DNA from: an uncultured Collinsella sp.
GTDB lineage: Bacteria; Actinomycetota; Coriobacteriia; Coriobacteriales; Coriobacteriaceae
Direction of reading: 5' to 3'
DNA: 26,620 nucleotides
Assembly: GCA_900551555.1 (NCBI GenBank)
Contig: URWC01000006.1
Location: forward strand, 1-26,620
The position numbers and the translations under genes were made by a program. This document shows positions 1 through 6,999 of this stretch, one piece after another (positions within the stretch are counted from its first letter, which is position 1; every line of letters starts with the position of its first letter). Below the pieces are notes generated by a model. It saw only the letters and a program-made list of their open reading frames with translations, made no database searches and was not told the origin of the DNA.

Positions 1-164
1 CCTCTTACACCACATCTCTGCGCGCTACCGCGCACGGCGCGCTCCAATGCTGAATACTCCCAAAAATGCACGTCGGGACATGACCCACCTGAGCAAAAGC
101 GCTCAAGTTCGGTGTTCGGGGACGCCAAACAGTCCGCAATACATGCAAGTCACATCTCCAGCAA
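1..164. other. Intergenic stretch with no recognisable gene
   Basis: I see no convincing coding region, tRNA or rRNA here. A short minus-strand reading frame (5-193) has no recognisable motif and no good ribosome binding site. The stretch ends where the uxaC control elements begin at 165. It may be the tail of the intergenic region behind a gene outside the window. Confidence 0.5.
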
Positions 165-192
165 CCGTTGAACGGGCAAAATCTACCGTTCA
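165..192 (+). promoter_or_regulatory. CCGTT-N16-CCGTT direct-repeat element of the uxaC promoter
   Basis: CCGTT occurs at 165 and again at 186, exactly 21 bp apart. The first copy is part of the 11-bp inverted repeat CCGTTGAACGG (165-175). The same 21-bp-spaced pair, with a shared CG and AAA between the boxes, occurs at 5153/5174 and 12396/12417, each time just upstream of the palindromic operator. A 21-bp period is typical of AraC-family activator half-sites (known for AraC). That an AraC-like protein binds here is inference. Confidence 0.5.
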
Positions 193-205
193 CCCCGTGG
201 TGGTT

Positions 206-221
206 AGGTGAACGTTCACCT
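206..221. promoter_or_regulatory. Operator O1 of uxaC, perfect palindrome
   Basis: AGGTGAACGTTCACCT is a perfect 16-bp palindrome. Close variants occur at 245-259, 5076-5088, 5195-5208, 5237-5248, 12437-12450 and 12477-12491, all in intergenic DNA next to pectin/galacturonate genes. Even-length palindromes of this size with a central CG are typical of LacI/GalR-family operators. No such regulator gene lies in the window. Confidence 0.75.
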
Positions 222-244
222 TTTGAGGTGCAATGGATTAGTAT

Positions 245-259
245 AGTGAACGTTCACCT
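245..259. promoter_or_regulatory. Operator O2 of uxaC
   Basis: The 12-bp perfect palindrome GTGAACGTTCAC (246-257) is followed by CT as in O1. Its centre is 38 bp downstream of the O1 centre. A possible -10 hexamer TATAGT (242-247) overlaps its left edge, so a bound repressor would block RNA polymerase. I could not find a convincing -35 for that hexamer. Confidence 0.7.
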
Positions 260-311
260 AAAGGATAACGAGCGCGCCGTGCGCCCGCGTTGCCAGCAAA
301 GGGGCTGTTTG

Positions 312-1739
312 ATGAAAAACTTTATGGACGATCAGGATTTCCTGCTGAGCACTAAGACCGGCGAGGAGCTGTTCCACAACTTTGCCGAGGGCATGCCCAT
401 CGTCGACTATCACTGCCACATTTCTCCTAAGGAGATTTGGGAGGACAAGCGTTTCGAGAACATCACCGAGGTTTGGCTGGGCGGCGACCACTACAAGTGG
501 CGCCTGATGCGTGCCAACGGCGTCGACGAGCGTTTTATCACTGGCGACGCCCCTGCTCGCGAGAAGTTCCAAAAGTGGGCCGAGACCCTGGGTCGCTGCG
601 TTGGCAACCCCGTCTTTGAGTGGAGCCACCTGGAGCTTAAGCGCTACTTTGGCTACGAGGGCGTCCTCAACGGCAAGACTGCCCAGGAGGTCTGGGACCT
701 TGCCAACGCCAAGCTCGCTGAGGCTAGCTTTACCTGCCGCAACCTGATCAAGCAGTCCAACGTCCGCATGATCTGCACTACCGACGACCCCGCCGACAGC
801 TTTGAGTGGCACAAGAAGATTGCCGCCGACGACAGCTTTGACGTTCAGATCGTTCCCGCCATGCGCCCCGATGCCGCTTTGCGCATCGAGCGCGGCCAGG
901 AGTTTGCCGACTACTGCAAGCACCTTTCCGAGGTTGCCGGCGTTGAGGTCAGCGACTTTGAGGGCATGAAGGCTGCCATTTCCAAGCGCTACGACGTTGC
1001 TCACGAGCTGGGCTGCCGCGCCTCCGACCACGCACTCGACTACGTTATGTACGTCCCGGCTACCGCCGACGAGATCGAGGCTATCTTTGCCAAGGGTCTG
1101 GCTGCCGAGCCGCTTACCGAGGAAGAGGTCCTCAAGTACAAGACTGCCTTTATGCAGTTCGTTGCCGGCGAGTATGTCCGTCTGGGCTGGGCCATGCAGC
1201 TGCACTTTGGCTGCAAGCGCGACAACAACCGCGCCATGTTCGCCAAACTCGGTCCCGACACCGGCTACGACTGCATCTCCAACTACACGCCGTCCGACCA
1301 GCTCGCCGATTTCCTCAACTCCATCCAGGAGACCTGCGGCCTGCCCAAGACCATCCTGTACAGCCTGAACCCCATCGATAACACCATGATCGATACCGTC
1401 ATGGGCTGCTTCCAGGAGGCTCCGACTGCCGGTAAGATCCAGAACGGCTCCGCCTGGTGGTTCAACGACAACGAGGTCGGCATGCGCGAGCAGCTTACGG
1501 CTCTGGCTAACGAGGGCGTGTTGGGCAACTTTGTGGGCATGCTTACCGATTCCCGCTCCTTCCTGTCCTATCCGCGCCACGAGTACTTCCGTCGCGTGCT
1601 GTGCAGCGTGATCGGCGAGTGGGTCGAGCAGGGCAAGTACCCGGCCGACATGGAGCTGCTGGGCGAGGTTGTGCGCGACATCAGCTACAACAATGCGGTC
1701 CGCTACTTTGGCTTTGACCTGGACACCGTCGAGGCCTAA
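312..1739 (+). CDS. uxaC: Glucuronate/galacturonate isomerase
   Basis: Uronate isomerase: interconverts D-galacturonate and D-tagaturonate (or D-glucuronate and D-fructuronate), the first cytoplasmic step of hexuronate catabolism. The 475-residue product matches the usual UxaC length of about 470. It carries the amidohydrolase HxH metal motif at 34-36 (DYHCH), the family-typical GDHYKWRLMRANGV near 58-71, GWAMQLHFG near 295 and the C-terminal LTDSRSFLSYPRHEYFRR. The frame is open from 168, but that would run through both operators; ATG 312 follows AAAGGGG at a normal distance and fits the family N-terminus. It is the first gene of uxaCBA. Two operators and the CCGTT pair lie just upstream. 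Because uxaB and uxaA follow, galacturonate is the likely main substrate. Confidence 0.96.
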   Translation: MKNFMDDQDFLLSTKTGEELFHNFAEGMPIVDYHCHISPKEIWEDKRFENITEVWLGGDHYKWRLMRANGVDERFITGDAPAREKFQKWAETLGRCVGNPVFEWSHLELKRYFGYEGVLNGKTAQEVWDLANAKLAEASFTCRNLIKQSNVRMICTTDDPADSFEWHKKIAADDSFDVQIVPAMRPDAALRIERGQEFADYCKHLSEVAGVEVSDFEGMKAAISKRYDVAHELGCRASDHALDYVMYVPATADEIEAIFAKGLAAEPLTEEEVLKYKTAFMQFVAGEYVRLGWAMQLHFGCKRDNNRAMFAKLGPDTGYDCISNYTPSDQLADFLNSIQETCGLPKTILYSLNPIDNTMIDTVMGCFQEAPTAGKIQNGSAWWFNDNEVGMREQLTALANEGVLGNFVGMLTDSRSFLSYPRHEYFRRVLCSVIGEWVEQGKYPADMELLGEVVRDISYNNAVRYFGFDLDTVEA

Positions 1740-1762
1740 GCCCGCATCGAATCACATCGAAC

Positions 1763-1799
1763 ACGGGAGCGCCGTTGCCACACACGGCGCCCCCGTTTT
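1763..1799 (+). terminator. Hairpin with T-run between uxaC and uxaB
   Basis: ACGGGAGCGCCGT (1763-1775) pairs with ACGGCGCCCCCGT (1784-1796) with one mismatch and is followed by TTTT. It lies inside a set of co-directional pathway genes with no visible new promoter behind it. It is more likely a partial terminator or RNA-stabilising hairpin that lowers uxaB/uxaA expression than a full stop. Confidence 0.65.
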
Positions 1800-1835
1800 G
1801 CTTGCACGCTAACAGCTATCTAAGGAGAGACACAG

Positions 1836-3350
1836 ATGGAGAACATCAGCTACGATGCGCTCGAGAAGATCGGCTACAAGGGCTATCTGCTGCCCAAGGA
1901 CGCTCCCGAGAAGGTTCTACAGTTTGGCGAGGGCAATTTCCTGCGCGCCTTCGTCGACCGTTTCTTTGACATGGGCAACGAGGCCACCGGCTGGAACGGC
2001 AAGGTCGTCATGGTGCAGCCCATCAGCGGTGCCTTTGGCTTTGCCGACGGCATCAATGCCCAGGACGACCTGTACACCGTGCTGGTGCGCGGCAAGGAGA
2101 ACGGCAACACGGTTGACGAGTCCCGCGTGATCAGCGCCTGCAGCCGCTGCCTTAACCCGTATCGTGAGGACGACTACCGCGCCATGATGGAGGTCGCTGT
2201 CTCCGACGACCTAGAGATCATCGTCTCCAACACCACCGAGGCCGGTATCGCCTATGACCCGTCCTGCAAGGCCGACGACATGCCACCTGCGAGCTTCCCC
2301 GCCAAGCTTGCCCAGGTGCTCCACACCCGCTGGGCTGCCGGTAAGCCGGGCGTCATCGTCCTCGCCTGCGAGCTCATCGATCACAACGGCGAGGAGTTGC
2401 TGCGCATCATGAACCAGTATGTGAGCGACTGGGGCTGGGAGGACGAGTTTGCGCAGTGGATGGCCAACGACTGCACCGTCTGCACCACGCTCGTCGACAC
2501 CATCGTACCGGGCCGTATCCGCGACGCATCCGAGGCCGCCGCGGTGGCTGAGCGTCTGGGCTACGAGGATCCCTTCCTGGCCGTGCGCGAGCCCTTTCAG
2601 ATGTGGGGCATCCAGGGTGACGAGTCGCTTGCCGAGAAGCTTCCCTTTGTGAAGGCTGGTCTTCCGGGTGTCTTTGTGACTCCCGACGTCACCCCGTACA
2701 AAAAGCGCAAGGTCCGCATCCTCAACGGTGCCCACACCGCCTTCGTTCCGGGTTCCTGGGTTGCCGGCTTTGATATCGTGCGCGACTGCATGCATGACGA
2801 GACCATTCGCGGCTTCATGAACACCATGCTCTACGACGAGGTCATTCCGACGCTTGCCGCCGACTTGGATGTCGAGGACTGCAAGGCCTTTGCCGCCGCC
2901 GTCGAAAACCGCTTCGACAACCCGTTTATTGATCATGCGCTGCTCTCCATCTGCCTCAACTCCACGGCTAAGTGGCGCGCTCGCGACCTGCCCACACTCA
3001 AGGACTACGTTGCCGAGACCGGCAACCTGCCCAAGTGCCTGGCGACGAGCCTCGCTACGCTCATCTCCTTCTACACGCAGGAGCTCGTGTCCCGCGAGGG
3101 CGACGGCCTGCACCTGCGTCGCTCCGACGGCACCGAGTACACCGCTCAGGACGACGCCTTCGTGCTCGACTTCTACGCCGCCCATGCCGGCGCCGACGAT
3201 GCCCAGCTGGTGCACGACGTGCTCACCAACGAGCAGATGTGGGGCGAGGACCTTACGCAGATCGCAGGTCTTGAGGAGTTTGTCGTCAGCGCGCTCGCTG
3301 TCGTGCGTGCCGAGGGCGCCAAGCAGGCCTTCGCCAACGCTCAGGCGTAA
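1836..3350 (+). CDS. uxaB: Tagaturonate reductase (altronate oxidoreductase)
   Basis: NADH-dependent reductase converting D-tagaturonate to D-altronate in the cytoplasm. The 504-residue product belongs to the long-chain mannitol dehydrogenase family. The N-terminal nucleotide-binding motif VLQFGEGNFLRAF lies at 28-40, with the wording typical of UxaB rather than of mannitol dehydrogenase or UxuB. The catalytic segment KVRILNGAHT lies near 292-301, with the family Lys, Asn and His. ATG 1836 follows TAAGGAGAG at good spacing. It lies 96 bp after uxaC, across a hairpin, and 81 bp before uxaA. The related fructuronate reductase UxuB is the main alternative; the neighbouring altronate dehydratase argues for UxaB. 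Confidence 0.92.
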   Translation: MENISYDALEKIGYKGYLLPKDAPEKVLQFGEGNFLRAFVDRFFDMGNEATGWNGKVVMVQPISGAFGFADGINAQDDLYTVLVRGKENGNTVDESRVISACSRCLNPYREDDYRAMMEVAVSDDLEIIVSNTTEAGIAYDPSCKADDMPPASFPAKLAQVLHTRWAAGKPGVIVLACELIDHNGEELLRIMNQYVSDWGWEDEFAQWMANDCTVCTTLVDTIVPGRIRDASEAAAVAERLGYEDPFLAVREPFQMWGIQGDESLAEKLPFVKAGLPGVFVTPDVTPYKKRKVRILNGAHTAFVPGSWVAGFDIVRDCMHDETIRGFMNTMLYDEVIPTLAADLDVEDCKAFAAAVENRFDNPFIDHALLSICLNSTAKWRARDLPTLKDYVAETGNLPKCLATSLATLISFYTQELVSREGDGLHLRRSDGTEYTAQDDAFVLDFYAAHAGADDAQLVHDVLTNEQMWGEDLTQIAGLEEFVVSALAVVRAEGAKQAFANAQA

Positions 3351-3361
3351 ATTTCCGGCGC

Positions 3362-3393
3362 AGACGCGGGCGCGGGACGGCGTGCCCGCGTCT
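3362..3393 (+). other. GC-rich hairpin between uxaB and uxaA
   Basis: AGACGCGGGC (3362-3371) and GCCCGCGTCT (3384-3393) form a perfect 10-bp stem with a 12-nt loop. No T-run follows, so it is not a clear intrinsic terminator. A role in mRNA stability or differential expression inside uxaCBA is possible but unproven. Confidence 0.5.
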
Positions 3394-3431
3394 CGACTTC
3401 TGCTCAACCTGTAGGGTTAGGACCATTTGTA

Positions 3432-4916
3432 ATGAATACTATCCAGATCAATCCGGCCGATAACGTGATCGTTGCGCTGTCGCCGCTTGCCAAGGGCACT
3501 GCCGTCGCGGTTCCCGGGGTGGGCGAGGTCGTGGCCGTGGAGGATATTCCGCAGGGCCATAAGATGGCGGTGCGCGCGATTGCCGCAGGGGAGGACGTCA
3601 TCAAGTACGGCCTTCCTATCGGCCATGTGACGGGCGATGTCCAGCCCGGTCAGTGGCTCCACACGCACAATGTGAAGACCAACCTTTCGGGCGAGGTCGA
3701 GTACGCCTACAACCCCACGCATCCGGTCGTGGATCCCGTTGAGCCTGAGACCTTTATGGGCTTCCGCCGCGCCGACGGTCGTGCCGCCACGCGCAACGAG
3801 CTGTGGATCATCCCCACGGTCGGCTGCGTCAACGAGGTCGCACGTGCCATGTGCGAGCAGGCTCAGGATCTGGTCGAGGGTTCGCTGGAGGGCGTCTATT
3901 ACTTTCCGCATCCGTTTGGCTGCTCGCAGACCGGCGCCGACCATGCCCAGACCCGTCGCCTGCTGGTAGCGCTCTCGCGTCACGCAAACGCTGCGGGCGT
4001 GCTGTTCCTGTCGCTCGGCTGCGAGAACTGCACGCATCAGCAGGTGCTCGACGAGCTGGGCGAGTACGATCACGAGCGCGTTCGCTTCCTTACCTGCCAA
4101 GATGTTGCCGACGAGCAGGTCGAAGGCCACAAGATTCTGTCTGAGCTGGCCGACCTGGCCAAGCAGGCCAAGCGTGAGCCCATTCCGGCCTCCGAGCTGG
4201 TCATTGGCCTTAAGTGCGGTGGCTCTGACGGTCTTTCGGGCATTACCGCCAACCCCACGATCGGTCGCGTGAGCGATATGCTCGTCGCCCGCGGTGGCAC
4301 GTCGGTGCTCACCGAGGTCCCCGAGATGTTTGGCGCCGAGAGCATTCTGCTCGATCGCTGCGAGGACGAGCAGGTGTTTAACGCCGCCTCCGACATGCTC
4401 AACGGCTTTAAGGATTACTTTATTAGCCATGGCGAGGTCGTCTACGAGAACCCGAGCCCCGGCAACAAGGATGGCGGCATCACCACACTCGAGGACAAGA
4501 GCTGCGGCTGCGTGCAAAAGGGCGGATCTGCCCCCATCGTCGACGTGCTGCCGTACGCCGGTCAGGCTACCAAGCATGGTCTGAACATGTTGTGCGGTCC
4601 GGGCAACGACATGGTATCCACCACGGCCCTGACGGCTGCCGGCTGCCACGTGATCCTGTTCTCGACCGGCCGCGGCACGCCGTTTGGTGCGCCGGCGCCT
4701 ACGCTCAAGGTGTTCACCAACCAGCGCCTGTGCGACCACAAGGCCAACTGGATGGACTTTAACGCCGGTGTGGTGGCTACGGGCGAGCGTACGCTCGATG
4801 AGGCTGCCGGCGATCTGTATCAGCTGGTGCTGGACACGGCGAGCGGCAAGCTTACCAGCGCCGAGCGTCGCGGCTGTCACGAGATCAGCATCTGGAAGGA
4901 CGGAGTCTGCCTGTAG
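3432..4916 (+). CDS. uxaA: Altronate dehydratase
   Basis: Dehydrates D-altronate to 2-keto-3-deoxy-D-gluconate, the last uronate-specific step before KDG kinase and aldolase. The 494-residue product has the normal UxaA length and both family parts: an N-terminal SAF-like domain (about 1-90, with the typical opening NPADNVIVAL) and a large dehydratase domain. Cysteine-containing motifs are conserved: PFGCSQTG near 160-167, LGCENC near 195-200 and SCGCVQKGG near 355-363; the family enzyme is iron-dependent. ATG 3432 is preceded only by a weak AGGA (3419-3422). A strong terminator follows, so uxaCBA ends here. KdgK and KdgA, needed to use the product, are not in the window. Confidence 0.95.
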   Translation: MNTIQINPADNVIVALSPLAKGTAVAVPGVGEVVAVEDIPQGHKMAVRAIAAGEDVIKYGLPIGHVTGDVQPGQWLHTHNVKTNLSGEVEYAYNPTHPVVDPVEPETFMGFRRADGRAATRNELWIIPTVGCVNEVARAMCEQAQDLVEGSLEGVYYFPHPFGCSQTGADHAQTRRLLVALSRHANAAGVLFLSLGCENCTHQQVLDELGEYDHERVRFLTCQDVADEQVEGHKILSELADLAKQAKREPIPASELVIGLKCGGSDGLSGITANPTIGRVSDMLVARGGTSVLTEVPEMFGAESILLDRCEDEQVFNAASDMLNGFKDYFISHGEVVYENPSPGNKDGGITTLEDKSCGCVQKGGSAPIVDVLPYAGQATKHGLNMLCGPGNDMVSTTALTAAGCHVILFSTGRGTPFGAPAPTLKVFTNQRLCDHKANWMDFNAGVVATGERTLDEAAGDLYQLVLDTASGKLTSAERRGCHEISIWKDGVCL

Positions 4917-4964
4917 CGATGACACGTTGAGCGCGTGATTGAATAAGCTGCTGCAAAGACTGAG

Positions 4965-5001
4965 CGACCCCGCCGAGGACAATCTCGGCGGGGTCGTTTT
5001 T
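4965..5001 (+). terminator. Intrinsic terminator after uxaA
   Basis: CGACCCCGCCGAG (4965-4977) and CTCGGCGGGGTCG (4984-4996) form a perfect 13-bp stem with the 6-nt loop GACAAT, followed by TTTTT. This is a textbook rho-independent terminator, separating uxaCBA from the transporter operon. Confidence 0.93.
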
Positions 5002-5075
5002 CGTTTCTCGTTGCGTTGTCGTGCACGGCTTTTTTGGGAAGGGTGCCCGGCACCTCCCTCATCTCCAGAGAACAA

Positions 5076-5088
5076 TGAACGTTCACCT
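5076..5088. promoter_or_regulatory. Distal operator upstream of the transporter gene
   Basis: TGAACGTTCACCT keeps the 10-bp palindromic core TGAACGTTCA and a good right half, while the left flank is degenerate. Its centre is 120 bp upstream of the next operator, a distance at which repressor-mediated DNA looping is possible (inference). The rest of the gene-free stretch 4917-5325 holds the terminator, the CCGTT pair and two further operators. Confidence 0.6.
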
Positions 5089-5152
5089 AGTTGTTGCGTG
5101 GTGCTGAATCGACTTGATAATCAAAAATGCAGGGATTTTTTCATTTTCAGGC

Positions 5153-5180
5153 CCGTTCAACGGCAAAAAACGACCGTTCA
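5153..5180 (+). promoter_or_regulatory. CCGTT-N16-CCGTT direct-repeat element of the transporter promoter
   Basis: CCGTT at 5153 and 5174 are 21 bp apart. The first lies in the 11-bp inverted repeat CCGTTCAACGG (5153-5163) and the second in CCGTTCA. The 10-bp spacer after the inverted repeat is A-rich (CAAAAAACGA). The arrangement matches 165-192 at uxaC almost position for position and lies at nearly the same distance from the following operator. Confidence 0.55.
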
Positions 5181-5194
5181 AGGATAATATACAA

Positions 5195-5208
5195 GTGAAC
5201 GTTCACCT
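5195..5208. promoter_or_regulatory. Operator O1 of the transporter promoter
   Basis: GTGAACGTTCAC (5195-5206) is a perfect 12-bp palindrome followed by CT. A possible -10 hexamer TATCAT (5208-5213) begins at its right edge. The region 17 bp further upstream (TAATAT, 5185-5190) is a poor -35, which would fit an activator-dependent promoter. Confidence 0.72.
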
Positions 5209-5236
5209 ATCATAAGCAATCGCGCATAATCTAGCT

Positions 5237-5255
5237 AAACGTTCACCCTGAACGG
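5237..5255. promoter_or_regulatory. Operator O2 of the transporter promoter
   Basis: AAACGTTCACCC (5237-5248) has an intact right half-site and a weaker left half. Its centre is 40 bp downstream of O1. It also forms CGTTCA-CCC-TGAACG, a perfect 6-bp inverted repeat at 5240-5254. It lies between the presumed promoter and the transporter start. Confidence 0.55.
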
Positions 5256-5325
5256 CATGCAGACAGACGTCGGTATGGACTCCAATGTCTTGTTCCAAGA
5301 CAATCGAGAAAAGAGAGGGAGCTCG

Positions 5326-6885
5326 ATGACTAACAAGATCGGTAAAAAGCGCAAGATCACATTCTGGACGCGCTTGGGCTTTGGTATGGGCGGCATGCTC
5401 AACTCCGGTGCCCTGACCTTTACGCACAGCTACATGGTGCTGTTCCTGTCCACGGAGTGCGGCCTGTCCGCAGGCGAGGCTGCGCTGATCAGCTCGTTCG
5501 CCATCTATCTCAACGCCATTCTGTGCCCGCTTATGGGCTTTGTGGCCGATAACTTCTACGCTACCAAGATCGGCCGTATCTTTGGCCGCCGCCGTTTCTG
5601 GATCTTGCTGGCAATCCCGATGATGGTCGCCGAGCCGCTCATCTTTGTGGCTACGCCGTTCGGTTTCCCGTACTACTTTGTGCTGTACCTGATCTACAAC
5701 GTCGCGTATACGTTCTGCACCGCCAACCTGTCGCCGCTTACCATCGAGATGACCGACGACTTCAAGGAGCGTACGTACCTCACCGGCTACAAGCACCTCT
5801 TTGGTAACGCCGCCGGCTTCCTGATGGCAGCACTCGTCGGCTTTGGCTTTGGCACCTTCGGCGAGACCAACCCGTTCAGCTACTTCATCATCGCTACGGT
5901 CAACGCTTCGGTCATGGCAATCTCGCTGCTGTGCGTGTACCTGTCCACGTGGGAGCACACCCCCGAGGAGGTGGCTCAGGAGAAGATCGAGAGCGTCGGC
6001 GAGGGTATCAAGAAGTTCTTCATCGACGTTGTCTCTACCTTCCGCAACAAGTCCTTCCGCAAGGTCCTGTATGCACAGGTCTCCACGAAGCTCGCTGCTG
6101 CCTGCTGGTCTGCCTGCCTGTCCTTCTTCATCGTCTACTGCCTGCAGATTCCTAAGTCCTATGAGTCCGTGATGGAGATGCCCGGCAAGGTCGTCGCTAT
6201 CGTCTGCACCGCCATCTGGGTTGCCCTCATGGCCAAGAAGGGCTTCCACAAGTCTTGGTACCTGGCCAACGTCGGTTGCGCTGCGTGCATCATCGCCTAC
6301 AACTACTTCGCCTTTGGTCAGATTAACGGCACCTCCACGGTCGCCATCGCCATGATTGCCTACCCCATTATCTTCGCCATCTGGAAGTTCTTCTACGTTG
6401 GTTTCCAGTACCTGCCCGACGTTCTGCTCAACTACATCCCCGATGTCGATGAACTCATCACCCTGCGTCGTCGCGAGGGCATCTACAGCTCCGCTCAGCA
6501 GCTCTGCCAGCAGATCGCCCAGGCTATCGCCGTCAACGCATGGGCTATTGTCCTTGCTGCCTCCGGCTTCATTCAGACCGCCGGCAACAGCGACGCCGTA
6601 ACCCAGCCCGCCACCGTGCCTCTGTACATCTGCGGCTACATGCTCATCGGCTGCGCCGGCTTCTTCCTGCTCGCGGCTGTCCTTGCCCGCGGCATCAAGA
6701 TCGACAAGGAGCAGTGCGACATCCTCTGCGACGAGATCAAGCGCGTCAAGGAGGGCGGCAAGATGGCCGACGTCCAGCCCGAGGTCAAGGCTCTTTGCGA
6801 GGAGCTCTCCGGCTTCAAGTACGAGGACTGCTTCGCTCACAACAACGTTGGCTTCCAGGACGGCAGCGTAATTCCCGCCGAGTAG
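5326..6885 (+). CDS. GPH-family (MFS_2) transporter, probable (oligo)galacturonide importer
   Basis: Cytoplasmic-membrane secondary transporter of the glycoside-pentoside-hexuronide:cation symporter family, 519 residues, with about 12 hydrophobic segments. It carries a family-like loop after the second or third segment (GFVADNF, then KIGRIFGRRRFWILLAIPMM). The frame is open from 5257, but that ATG has no ribosome binding site and lies right behind operator O2; ATG 5326 follows AGAGAGGGAG. Genes downstream act on oligogalacturonides and lack signal peptides, so uptake of galacturonides or decorated di/oligosaccharides is the likely role. The exact substrate cannot be read from the sequence. 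It is the first gene of the operon controlled by the operators at 5076-5255. Confidence 0.85.
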   Translation: MTNKIGKKRKITFWTRLGFGMGGMLNSGALTFTHSYMVLFLSTECGLSAGEAALISSFAIYLNAILCPLMGFVADNFYATKIGRIFGRRRFWILLAIPMMVAEPLIFVATPFGFPYYFVLYLIYNVAYTFCTANLSPLTIEMTDDFKERTYLTGYKHLFGNAAGFLMAALVGFGFGTFGETNPFSYFIIATVNASVMAISLLCVYLSTWEHTPEEVAQEKIESVGEGIKKFFIDVVSTFRNKSFRKVLYAQVSTKLAAACWSACLSFFIVYCLQIPKSYESVMEMPGKVVAIVCTAIWVALMAKKGFHKSWYLANVGCAACIIAYNYFAFGQINGTSTVAIAMIAYPIIFAIWKFFYVGFQYLPDVLLNYIPDVDELITLRRREGIYSSAQQLCQQIAQAIAVNAWAIVLAASGFIQTAGNSDAVTQPATVPLYICGYMLIGCAGFFLLAAVLARGIKIDKEQCDILCDEIKRVKEGGKMADVQPEVKALCEELSGFKYEDCFAHNNVGFQDGSVIPAE

Positions 6886-6908
6886 GGCAGGCGCATCGTC
6901 CAAACCAC

Positions 6909-6953
6909 AGGGCCGTGCCACCGGAGATCCACCGGCGGGTGCGGCCCTTTTTT
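6909..6953 (+). terminator. Terminator-like hairpin between transporter and GH28 genes
   Basis: GGGCCG (6910-6915) pairs with CGGCCC (6942-6947), and CCACCGG with CCGGCGG lengthens the stem imperfectly. TTTTTT (6948-6953) follows at once. The GH28 gene behind it starts at 7000 and has no copy of the operator or CCGTT pair, so read-through from the transporter promoter probably still feeds the enzyme genes at a lower level. Confidence 0.78.
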
Positions 6954-6999
6954 AAAAACGAGTAGTATGAACTTCTGATTACATTTGAGGGAGAGACCC

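Noticed and set aside
5..193. Short minus-strand reading frame of 62 codons at the window start
   Set aside because: No motif, no good ribosome site, and it overlaps the uxaC control elements.
312..1739. uxaC starting at the first in-frame ATG (168)
   Set aside because: The extra 48 residues would be encoded by the operators and match no UxaC N-terminus; ATG 312 has a good ribosome site.
3417..5075. Long minus-strand open frame opposite uxaA
   Set aside because: It mirrors the uxaA codons; the biased G/C third positions of the real gene keep this antisense frame open. Its translation is low-complexity and matches no family I know.
5257..5325. Transporter start at ATG 5257
   Set aside because: No ribosome site precedes it and it lies directly behind operator O2; ATG 5326 has a strong site and fits the family N-terminus.
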